Part shown: piece by piece, positions 14,051 to 20,927 of the stretch | Layout: every line of letters starts with the position of its first letter | Numbering within the stretch: position 1 is the first letter of the stretch | Source of the DNA: JBAZAX01 sp041671765 | GTDB taxonomy: Bacteria > Babelota > Babeliae > Babelales > RVW-14 | Length of the DNA: 28,907 nt | NCBI GenBank assembly: GCA_041671765.1 | Contig: JBAZAX010000020.1 | Location: forward strand, 1 to 28,907 | Direction of reading: 5' to 3' | The notes under the pieces: generated by a model | The model's input: the letters and a program-made list of their open reading frames with translations, nothing else | Database searches by the model: none | What the model was told of the DNA's origin: nothing | Program-made: the position numbers and the translations under genes

Positions 14051-16666
14051 CTATTGACCTGCAACTGTTGTTTCCACTTTTTTCCCGTTTCCAAATTCTG
14101 TTATTGTTCCGCCCATCTGCTCAGTTATCCCTCTCATTGCGTCATTGGGTTGCCCAAAGGCATTCAACGTTACATGTATTCCACCCATTTCAAGAAGCTC
14201 TTTGTTTTTTTCTAATGCATTTTTAATAGCGGCATCAATCATCTCAGGACTATTTCCAAAAGCACCTCCGCCAATTCTGGTTAAAACTATTTTAGTTTTG
14301 CCTCGAGCAAAAGCCTCTTTTATTATTGCATCGTAGCTCATTTCAAGAGTTCTTTGTGCCGCATCCAATATTTTTTGTTTTTCTGCAGTTGGAGTGTTTG
14401 GATTTCTTAATTTTGCGACAAGAGGAGAAGAGCCCTGTCCCAAGTCCAGTGCTGCAACATACATTTGGCTTACCTTTTGCTCTGGATCATTTAGTCGTTG
14501 GTGAGAACTTCCGTCGACAAGTCCGGTATGTGTTACTTGTGTGCCGTCTTGGAATCCATAGCTGAATCTTGAAAATGCATTAGGTTCTGCGAGTCGACCT
14601 ATACTTGCAGCTCCTGCCTCTGTTATATATCCATTGCGTGTTTCAATTCCCGTACCACTCAAGTAGTTTGTCTCTCGTGTTCCATCTCCAACAGCTTGAG
14701 GCCATTTTGATGGGTCATCCGGATATCTTTCACAGTTTGCAAAATATGTTCTGAAGACTGTGCCCGCTGCAGTTGACATAGCAGCTGAAGGGCCTTGTGT
14801 ACGATCGCCAACATATTGACTAATTTTTTTTACCTGACCGGCTGCAGTGTCACGTTCGCTTACAGTTTCCAGCCCACTAAAATTCGAAGCAACCATAAAT
14901 AGAGCGTCTCTATATGCCGGATCTGCTTGCATGTTTCCAGTGTCAACATGTTGTAATCCGTCGCTCATGTTGGTTTGATAAATGATAGAAAATGATGTTC
15001 CCTGGCGTGGTTGTCCTTGCAATGCTGCCTTTCTCTTTGCAACTCTGTCTTCCAAGTCTGCTCCGGTTGGTTGTGTGTAACTTCCAACTCTAACTTTTGG
15101 TGCGTCAGGATTGTTTGGATCTTTTAAGAAATAAACTCTTTGTCCGTCAATCATTTCAGATGTTAAATATTTAGCGCGATCTTGTGGTGGCATTCTTACA
15201 AATTCTTCTTCGCTTACCCCTAAAATATTTTTAACTACCTCAGCGGCACTTGTTTTTGGTGATAAAGTTTCTCTTGTTAGTGCAGGAGCTGCTTCTAATT
15301 GGGCTACTGTTTTTCCGGGAGCTTTTTTTTCAGACTCTTTTGCAGGTGCGGATTTTGCTGCTTTACGAGATTGCTCGATTTGTCGGCGATACTCCTCAAC
15401 TGCATTGGCTTTCCATGCTGGGGCGCCGGTTTTTTTTGCTTCTGCTTCGGCGGCTGCACGGTGCTTTTCTGCCTCTGCAACTAACAGCTGTTCTTTTTGT
15501 GATAGTTCTGCATAGAGTTTTTGAAGGGCAGGATTTGCTTCTAATGCTTTTTTACCTTCCTCCGTTTCAAATGAACGAAGTATTTTAAGTGCTTCAACAG
15601 CCGTTGACACTCGCGTCATGCTATCCATTACGTATAAATCTTTGCCCTGTGTTTTGGGTTTTGTAACAAGTCTTTCAACCGCGCTGTCCAAAAGCTTTAA
15701 TTCTAAATTGGTTTTTGCAGATAAAAGTTCTCTAAGTTCGGCGGGGTCGTTTCCGGTTGCTCTTATGGCTTTAATTTTTTCATCTAAAGCGCTGAGTGTT
15801 TTTACTCCACTTTGATATGAGGTCCTACGATCGAATGCTTGGGCGTCGGTTCTGGATGCCTGGGCATCAGCTATTAATTTTTTGGCCTGTTCGGCTTGCT
15901 CGGGTGTTTGTTTTTTGGCTGGTGCATCGCTGAATGTTGCGCCTGGATCAAGAGCCATTCTGCTTGCAAGTCCAGAGACGGGTGTTGGTTGTTTTTTCGC
16001 TTGCTCAGCCTCTTCATCTGTAGGTAGTTTGGGTGATGGAGCAATCATTCTTTCTGAACCAGCAGATGTTCGAAATGGTTCCTCCGGATTTGGTTTTTTG
16101 GCTTGTGGAGCAATGCTGCCTTGTCTCAATGATTGGTTTGATGTGTCATAGAATGGTCTGGGTGTTTTCGTGGGCGTTGGTAGTTTGGCTTGCGCAGATT
16201 CATCCTGAAGTCCCAGTCCTTTTGAGTATACCTGTAGTCTCGCCGTTTTGCTTGCCAATTTGGCTTGCGCAGCATCAACTTTGCTTTGAGCTTTTTGTGA
16301 GGATGTTATTCCAAGTAAAGATTTTATTTTATACCCAAAGGTATTTTCGATGGCTGAATCTTTCGCTCTTGCTTTCTCCAAGCTTTGTTTTGCTTGTTGT
16401 AATTGTTCTTGTGCGGCAGTTAATTTTTTTTGTTCCGTTTCAGCTAATTTCCGTTGGTCTGTAGGATTTTTACTTACTGCTGTTAATTTTTTTTGTGCTT
16501 TTTCTTCAGTGGTCTTAAAACCTAGAGTTTTTTTGAGTGTATCGATAGCTTTTTTCTTGGGGGCAGCAGGTACATCTCTGGGAACTTCTTTCTCCATGCC
16601 ATAACAAAAGCTGTTGAACATCAACGCACTGATTAAACAAGATAAAAGTTTATTACTTTTGCGCAT
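14051..16666 (-). CDS. Large secreted coiled-coil protein with a C-terminal macro-like domain (candidate effector)
   Basis: The 871-residue product has a signal peptide (MRKSNKLLSCLISALMFNSFC). Residues about 35-480 are Lys/Ala/Glu/Gln-rich with long coiled-coil and Pro-rich low-complexity stretches. The C-terminal 300 residues are a folded domain with MVASNFSGLE, YVGDRTQGPSAAMSTAAGTVFRTYF (in part), TRNGYITEAG and, near the end, KIVLTRIGGGAFGNSPEMID followed by HVTLNAFGQ. From memory this motif order matches an uncharacterised family known mainly from protists and some bacteria, with a Gly-rich loop like the phosphate-binding loop of macro (ADP-ribose-binding) domains. No enzyme activity can be assigned. 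The start at 16666 has a strong AAGGGGGA site. A TTGACA promoter lies upstream. Confidence 0.82.
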   Translation of the reverse strand: MRKSNKLLSCLISALMFNSFCYGMEKEVPRDVPAAPKKKAIDTLKKTLGFKTTEEKAQKKLTAVSKNPTDQRKLAETEQKKLTAAQEQLQQAKQSLEKARAKDSAIENTFGYKIKSLLGITSSQKAQSKVDAAQAKLASKTARLQVYSKGLGLQDESAQAKLPTPTKTPRPFYDTSNQSLRQGSIAPQAKKPNPEEPFRTSAGSERMIAPSPKLPTDEEAEQAKKQPTPVSGLASRMALDPGATFSDAPAKKQTPEQAEQAKKLIADAQASRTDAQAFDRRTSYQSGVKTLSALDEKIKAIRATGNDPAELRELLSAKTNLELKLLDSAVERLVTKPKTQGKDLYVMDSMTRVSTAVEALKILRSFETEEGKKALEANPALQKLYAELSQKEQLLVAEAEKHRAAAEAEAKKTGAPAWKANAVEEYRRQIEQSRKAAKSAPAKESEKKAPGKTVAQLEAAPALTRETLSPKTSAAEVVKNILGVSEEEFVRMPPQDRAKYLTSEMIDGQRVYFLKDPNNPDAPKVRVGSYTQPTGADLEDRVAKRKAALQGQPRQGTSFSIIYQTNMSDGLQHVDTGNMQADPAYRDALFMVASNFSGLETVSERDTAAGQVKKISQYVGDRTQGPSAAMSTAAGTVFRTYFANCERYPDDPSKWPQAVGDGTRETNYLSGTGIETRNGYITEAGAASIGRLAEPNAFSRFSYGFQDGTQVTHTGLVDGSSHQRLNDPEQKVSQMYVAALDLGQGSSPLVAKLRNPNTPTAEKQKILDAAQRTLEMSYDAIIKEAFARGKTKIVLTRIGGGAFGNSPEMIDAAIKNALEKNKELLEMGGIHVTLNAFGQPNDAMRGITEQMGGTITEFGNGKKVETTVAGQ

Positions 16667-16719
16667 AAGAATTCCCCCTTAAATTACATATTTTAGACAA
16701 AAAATTTTAACTTAATTTT

Positions 16720-16749
16720 AAAATAAATATTTAAATATCTAAATGTCAA
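16720..16749 (-). promoter_or_regulatory. Putative promoter of the 14051-16666 gene
   Basis: On the minus strand a perfect TTGACA (16749-16744) is followed by an 18-nt spacer and TATTTT (16725-16720), about 55 nt before the ATG and just past the pgeF stop. Confidence 0.45.
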
Positions 16750-16752
16750 TAA

Positions 16753-17580
16753 TTATTTCAATGCGATAAAGCTGATTTGACGTAAAGACTTTTCTCCGTC
16801 TCGTCTGTAAGAATGGAATTTGTCTGTGCCAGACTTATCTGTGCCAGACTTGTCTGCCTGCCCGTCGTAGCCACCTGGGCGAAGTCGGGTGCACATTGTG
16901 CAGTGGTTGTTCTCAAAGTGTATATTTTTAGAAAGCATGCCAAGATCTATAAGTAGAAGCTTATTAAACAGGACGTTATCAAAGAAAAGTTTATCGGTAT
17001 TGTTATTGTTACCAGCATTGCTTGTACTAACTTTTCTTATTACCTGAGATTTGAATTTAAAGTTTTTTAAATTATCCAAAAAATTTGGTTGGACTTCATA
17101 ACAACAAGATTTTGCACATGGTCCAAAATAAATTTGTATATCTTCAGGTGCAAATTTAAACTTTTCAAACATCATCTGAATTGTTTTTGTGACTATTTCT
17201 GCCACTGAGCTACGCCATCCGGCGTGGATGCATGCGGCCACATGATTTTTAGTGTCATAAAAAATTATGGGAAGGCAATCTGCTGTTAAAACACCAATTC
17301 CAATATTTTTTTGGTTTGTGATTATAAAATCGCCTTCGAGATCGAATGGTCTCTCGAGGTCGAAGGGTGTTATGTATTTTGCTTTTTCTTTGGAATCTAT
17401 ATAAGTTCCGGAAGTTCCATGAACCTGTTTTTGAAAAATTAATTTTGACAAGCCATGTTTGTGTGCGAGATCATCACAAAATTTTTGAAAATCGAGTGAT
17501 TTGTGACTGATGTTGCAGTTGTTTTTATCCCCAAAAAATATTGTGAATTTTTTATTAGCAGTATTTTCGTGATTTTTCAT
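16753..17580 (-). CDS. pgeF: PgeF/YfiH family purine nucleoside phosphorylase (laccase-domain protein) with repeat insertions
   Basis: YfiH-family enzymes act on purine nucleosides and, in E. coli, correct misincorporation of L-Ser into peptidoglycan precursors. Of 275 residues, the zinc-site motifs are QVHG (52-55), ADCLPI (100-105), HAGWR (119-123) and GPCAKSCCYEV (153-163), and FHSYRRDG (255-262) closes the domain. Two repeat-derived segments interrupt conserved regions. PFDLER/PFDLEG (72-83) comes from a palindrome. About 22 residues (232-253) lie between CTMC and FHSYRRD, where relatives have only a few; they come from a GTAGCC-type palindrome plus a 15-bp tandem repeat. The ATG overlaps the tsaC stop as ATGA, so translation is coupled. 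Confidence 0.9.
   Translation of the reverse strand: MKNHENTANKKFTIFFGDKNNCNISHKSLDFQKFCDDLAHKHGLSKLIFQKQVHGTSGTYIDSKEKAKYITPFDLERPFDLEGDFIITNQKNIGIGVLTADCLPIIFYDTKNHVAACIHAGWRSSVAEIVTKTIQMMFEKFKFAPEDIQIYFGPCAKSCCYEVQPNFLDNLKNFKFKSQVIRKVSTSNAGNNNNTDKLFFDNVLFNKLLLIDLGMLSKNIHFENNHCTMCTRLRPGGYDGQADKSGTDKSGTDKFHSYRRDGEKSLRQISFIALK
16823..16858. repeat. 15-bp tandem repeat inside pgeF
   Basis: Units tctgtgccagactta (16823-16837) and tctgtgccagacttg (16838-16852) are followed by a partial third. Neighbouring units form cagac/gtctg hairpins. On the coding strand they give Asp-Lys-Ser-Gly-Thr repeats. Confidence 0.85.
16861..16889. repeat. Dispersed palindrome (GTAGCC type) inside pgeF
   Basis: The outer arms cccg / cggg and inner arms gcc / ggc surround the shared core cgtagccacctgggcgaag. 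It is read in frame and directly adjoins the 15-bp repeat. Confidence 0.75.
17333..17366. repeat. In-frame palindrome in pgeF encoding PFDLER/PFDLEG
   Basis: The arms ccttcgagatcga (17333-17345) and tcgaggtcgaagg (17354-17366) pair at 11 of 13 positions. On the coding strand the same DNA reads as two 18-bp direct repeats. Confidence 0.65.
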
Positions 17581-18296
17581 TTTTGTTCGATCGTTATAGT
17601 TTCGCCTAATATTTTTTCTAAATCTTGAGTTGTATATGCGCCTTGTCTGACAACGCGAATTTGAGCAACATGCGTGTTGCCAACAGATGTGTTGCTGGAT
17701 TGCGCCATGTTGGAAACATCAATGATAGTCGAAGGCTTTGTTCTATGCGATTGCGATGATTCGTTGTTATTGTCGTCAACAAAATATTTTACTTGCGATA
17801 TCACTTCTTTATTAACGTCTTTGATTGTTGTTGGAGCCGGGGTGTTGCTTATATTGGCGCTTGTAGAGAAAAGTCCGTTAAAGTTTTTTAATATATCAAG
17901 AAGTGGGGGGTAATCAGGACAGCGGATTGCGACCGTGTTATTTTCTGATTTTAAAAAGGCAGGTAACTCTTTTTTTGCCTCAAATATTACCGTCAGTGGT
18001 CCGGGCCAGCACTGTTTAACCAAATTTTTTATCTGTTGTGTTAATTGTTCAGGATCAACAAAATAATCCAGTTTGCTGGCATCGCCGATGCTGGTATCAG
18101 AAATTAAAATTATGTACGGTTTATGTTGTCTGTCTTGTTTGATTGTGTTTAATGCTTGAAAGCCTTGGGCTGTTGTATTTGCAAGAAATCCGGGAATTGT
18201 GTCTGTGGTTGTTATTAAAACTTTGTTATTTTTTAGCTCTTCAATTACTTTATTTTTAGTGTCTGGGGATTGCCAATAAATAATCGGATTAGTCAT
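17577..18296 (-). CDS. tsaC: Threonylcarbamoyl-AMP synthase (TsaC/YrdC/Sua5 family)
   Basis: The enzyme makes threonylcarbamoyl-AMP from Thr, bicarbonate and ATP, the first step toward t6A37 in ANN-decoding tRNAs. From the ATG at 18296 it has 239 residues. Motifs are TTDTIPG (30-36, usually PTDTxYG), KQDRQHKP (53-60), WPGPLT (97-102), VAIRCPDYP (122-130) and STSANIS (144-150). It is the short single-domain form without the Sua5 C-terminal domain. A TTG start 12 codons upstream is less likely. An Asn/Ser/Thr-rich segment (about 196-212) between STIIDVS and IRVVRQG corresponds to nested palindromes in the DNA. It overlaps pgeF by ATGA. Confidence 0.93.
   Translation of the reverse strand: MTNPIIYWQSPDTKNKVIEELKNNKVLITTTDTIPGFLANTTAQGFQALNTIKQDRQHKPYIILISDTSIGDASKLDYFVDPEQLTQQIKNLVKQCWPGPLTVIFEAKKELPAFLKSENNTVAIRCPDYPPLLDILKNFNGLFSTSANISNTPAPTTIKDVNKEVISQVKYFVDDNNNESSQSHRTKPSTIIDVSNMAQSSNTSVGNTHVAQIRVVRQGAYTTQDLEKILGETITIEQK
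17665..17712. repeat. Nested palindromes inside tsaC
   Basis: An outer stem caacatg / catgttg (17666-17672 / 17706-17712) encloses a stem caaca / tgttg (17681-17685 / 17690-17694). An alternative hairpin gcaaca / tgttgc spans 17665-17680. The DNA stays in frame. Confidence 0.6.
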
Positions 18297-18355
18297 GATT
18301 TTTTCTTTCGGGTTAAAACATATCCACCCCAATCTACCAAAAAAATGAGAAATAA

Positions 18356-18384
18356 AAAACGGAGCCGTTTTTCGGCCCCGTTTT
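18356..18384 (-). terminator. Intrinsic terminator of the 18415-20706 gene
   Basis: A 12-bp stem (aaaacggagccg / cggccccgtttt, one mismatch) with a T5 loop lies 30 bp past the minus-strand stop and is flanked by A/T tracts. Confidence 0.82.
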
Positions 18385-18414
18385 GATCAATTTATAATGT
18401 TATCTATTTGAGTT

Positions 18415-20706
18415 TTAAGTAGCAGCATCCGCAGTTTTTGTTGCTTTTGATGTACTTGGTTTTACCACTGTTTTTGTAGCAGGTTTTGCGGGAGCTTTAA
18501 GAGTTGGTTTTGCAGTGGTTTTTGCGGCATCTGATGAGCTTACATCAGCTGTTGTTTCATCTTGAGCTGCATTGGTTGATTTAAACTTTGTAACTAAAGT
18601 TTTAGCCGTATCTACTGCCCTATCTACAAGCTTGCCTTGTGTGCTTCCCGAAAGTTGTGCTGTTGTGAGCCCCAGATGTTTGCTGAATGGGCTATAAGTT
18701 TTATTAAGAAGCGCTTTAACATTAGCGGCATCTGCTTCATTAAGTGCTTTAATATTGGCAATCAAAAACTCAGCCAGAGTTAATGACGTACCATCGTCCC
18801 ATGTTAATGGATAGAATGGTGCAAGTTTTTTGCGGAATTCAAGAATGGCTTTAGATGCTGTGCTGTTGGCTGCTTTTATGCCATCAACGGCTTTTGTATA
18901 TGCTGTTTTAGCACTTTGCATGTCTCTGGACTCAACAGCTTTTTTTGCTGCTTTTGCGGCTTCAATAATTTTTCTTAGACCTGTTATTGCGCCCTTTAAG
19001 TTATTTGTGGCGGCTTCTATTCCCGAAGATGGTTTTGCTATTAAATTACTAAGATCGGCCTTAGGATCAACCTCATATTCTGTTCCATCAAGCTTACGAA
19101 GTGTAACTTTACCGGTAGCTTCTGTCAATTCTTGCCCCGCTTTCATAACATCCTTTAAGCCTCTGTAAAAAATGGCTTGGAGTGTGTTTTTTGTAGCCCT
19201 TATGCTTGGTGTAAATTCAATGGAGGCATCATATTCCCCATCATTTTTGAATTTTTTGAAATAAATTTGGGAAAACTGATTGTAAAATATTTTAATTACG
19301 TCGGTTAGTGTTCCTTCAACTATCTCTGCTTTTTGCATATCCATAAATGCTGTTTTTTGTTCCTCAAGTGGCGTTTCTATTGTGTCTGCCAAGTCTTTGT
19401 ATACTTTGACTGTTTTACCATTCAAGACGTCTATAATTGCAGGGTACTGTTGAAGGTACGAAAGTAATGAATCCGGAGCTATATCCTCATCTCGTGAAAG
19501 TATAAAACGCGAGTATAATTCTGTTGCTTCATCAAGCATATACTCAATTTTTGCAGCAGTATTTTTTGTAGAGTCTTTTGTTGCGGCGTTATACATTTGT
19601 ATTAATTTTATTGTAAAGATAAACGATGCGGTTGGGTTTAATACCAACGTAAGCATGTCTTTTGCGGCTCCGTCTTCCATTTTACCCAGTATGTCGTCAG
19701 GGGTTAAAGCAAAACCACGTAAATCTTGAGGGGCGAGTGTGATTAAAACTGGTATTAGTGCCAGCCCTACGTCGAGTTGTTCAGTGTCGTATTTTATGCT
19801 TACCGCAACTTGAGTTCCGTCAATATCAACTTTTCCTGCTTCGAATTTAATAACGCTGGAAGAGTAGTCTGCATTTTTTTCCAACATTTCTTTCATGTCT
19901 TGGTCAAAATTTGAAAATAGGGCTGCAACGTCTGTTAAAGTTTTATCATAATTCATATCATTAGGGTCAGCCTTTGGAAGAATGTTTGGAATTATTTCCC
20001 CACCGGCGTTTTTGTCTTTTTCGGTAGGGTTCCATTGTTCTTTAATATTGTTTACAAACTCTGCTGCGGCTCCGCTTGCTTGTGATAATTCCTCAAAAAG
20101 TTCTGAGATTATCAAACCCAAACCCGCAATCGACCCTATGCCTAGACCGCCACCCACGAGCAGCCTTTTCTTCCATGACGTGACTTTTGCCTTGGCAGCT
20201 TCAACGATATCTGCGGGCTTTTTTGTGGGGGTTTGCGTGGCCGTTTCTAATGCCTTGAACTTAGCGGTAGTTTCAGCCATTCGTTTTTTTAAATCTTCAG
20301 TTCTTTGTGTTTGTTCGAGTATCTTTTTTTTAAGCTCGATTGCTCTTTCGATTGCCTTTTTTTGTGCTTCTTCTGGAGCTTTTTTTAATAATTCTTGTAA
20401 CTCTTCAACTGTTCGTGCGGCAGCGATATCTTTTTTGGTTTGCTCATCTGGTGTTTTAATCTTTTCCAATTCTGCTTGCGCTTTTTTTTGTGCTTCCTCG
20501 GCCTCTACTTGTTTTCTTGCAGTGCTGGCAATTTTTTCCTGAATTTTTCTTGCAGCTTCTTTTTCGGCAGCCTCTTTTTCAGCAGTTTTTTCAGGGGTTT
20601 CTTTTTCAGGAGCTTTTTCTGCGCCCCAAACGTGGCCTACGCTACCAGATAGAGCCAGGGCCAGAAATACCGGCATTGTAATTTTGTTTATATAAGTTTT
20701 CTTCAT
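18415..20706 (-). CDS. Large exported coiled-coil protein with an internal hydrophobic segment, unknown function
   Basis: The 763-residue product has a signal peptide (MKKTYINKITMPVFLALALSGSVGHVWG). Residues about 30-165 are a Lys/Glu/Ala coiled coil. A Gly-rich hydrophobic stretch (RLLVGGGLGIGSIAGLGLII, near 182-202) could cross a membrane. A globular helical region (about 240-560) follows, then an Ala/Lys-rich helical part, and the protein ends in a Thr/Lys/Pro/Ala-rich tail (about 715-763). The start at 20706 is preceded by a strong GAGGAG. Composition and layout resemble the products of 14051-16666 and 20928-23074, so the three may form one functional set. No family is recognised. Confidence 0.82.
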   Translation of the reverse strand: MKKTYINKITMPVFLALALSGSVGHVWGAEKAPEKETPEKTAEKEAAEKEAARKIQEKIASTARKQVEAEEAQKKAQAELEKIKTPDEQTKKDIAAARTVEELQELLKKAPEEAQKKAIERAIELKKKILEQTQRTEDLKKRMAETTAKFKALETATQTPTKKPADIVEAAKAKVTSWKKRLLVGGGLGIGSIAGLGLIISELFEELSQASGAAAEFVNNIKEQWNPTEKDKNAGGEIIPNILPKADPNDMNYDKTLTDVAALFSNFDQDMKEMLEKNADYSSSVIKFEAGKVDIDGTQVAVSIKYDTEQLDVGLALIPVLITLAPQDLRGFALTPDDILGKMEDGAAKDMLTLVLNPTASFIFTIKLIQMYNAATKDSTKNTAAKIEYMLDEATELYSRFILSRDEDIAPDSLLSYLQQYPAIIDVLNGKTVKVYKDLADTIETPLEEQKTAFMDMQKAEIVEGTLTDVIKIFYNQFSQIYFKKFKNDGEYDASIEFTPSIRATKNTLQAIFYRGLKDVMKAGQELTEATGKVTLRKLDGTEYEVDPKADLSNLIAKPSSGIEAATNNLKGAITGLRKIIEAAKAAKKAVESRDMQSAKTAYTKAVDGIKAANSTASKAILEFRKKLAPFYPLTWDDGTSLTLAEFLIANIKALNEADAANVKALLNKTYSPFSKHLGLTTAQLSGSTQGKLVDRAVDTAKTLVTKFKSTNAAQDETTADVSSSDAAKTTAKPTLKAPAKPATKTVVKPSTSKATKTADAAT

Positions 20707-20774
20707 AAACGATCTCCTCTAAAATAGTTATTTCCTTTTTTACCACGTTCAAGATTGTTAAACATATTAAATTT

Positions 20775-20802
20775 TTTATCATCTCTTGAGTTTGCAGGTC
20801 AA
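20775..20802 (-). promoter_or_regulatory. Putative promoter of the 18415-20706 gene
   Basis: On the minus strand, TTGACC (20802-20797), a 16-nt spacer, then GATAAA (20780-20775), about 70 nt upstream of the ATG. Confidence 0.35.
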
Positions 20803-20862
20803 TAAAATAAATAAATTTTTTTGGAAGATGTGATTTCGTGGAGTACAAAACGTCCTAAACTA

Positions 20863-20905
20863 AAAGCCCATCCAATCAGTTTTTTGTTTTGATTGAATGG
20901 GCTTT
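20863..20905. terminator. Intrinsic terminator of the 20928-23074 gene
   Basis: Sixteen-bp arms (20863-20878 and 20890-20905) with one mismatch enclose a T-rich 11-nt loop. It lies just past the minus-strand stop at 20928. Confidence 0.82.
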
Positions 20906-20927
20906 GCATAAATTGTTTTGGTTACTC

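Noticed and set aside
5292..17712. CRISPR array
   Set aside because: The repeats are 15-bp units without spacers, lie inside coding frames and differ in sequence between loci. No cas genes are present.
18297..18332. TTG start for tsaC adding 12 residues
   Set aside because: The ATG at 18296 gives the normal family N-terminus; the extra residues are not conserved in the family.
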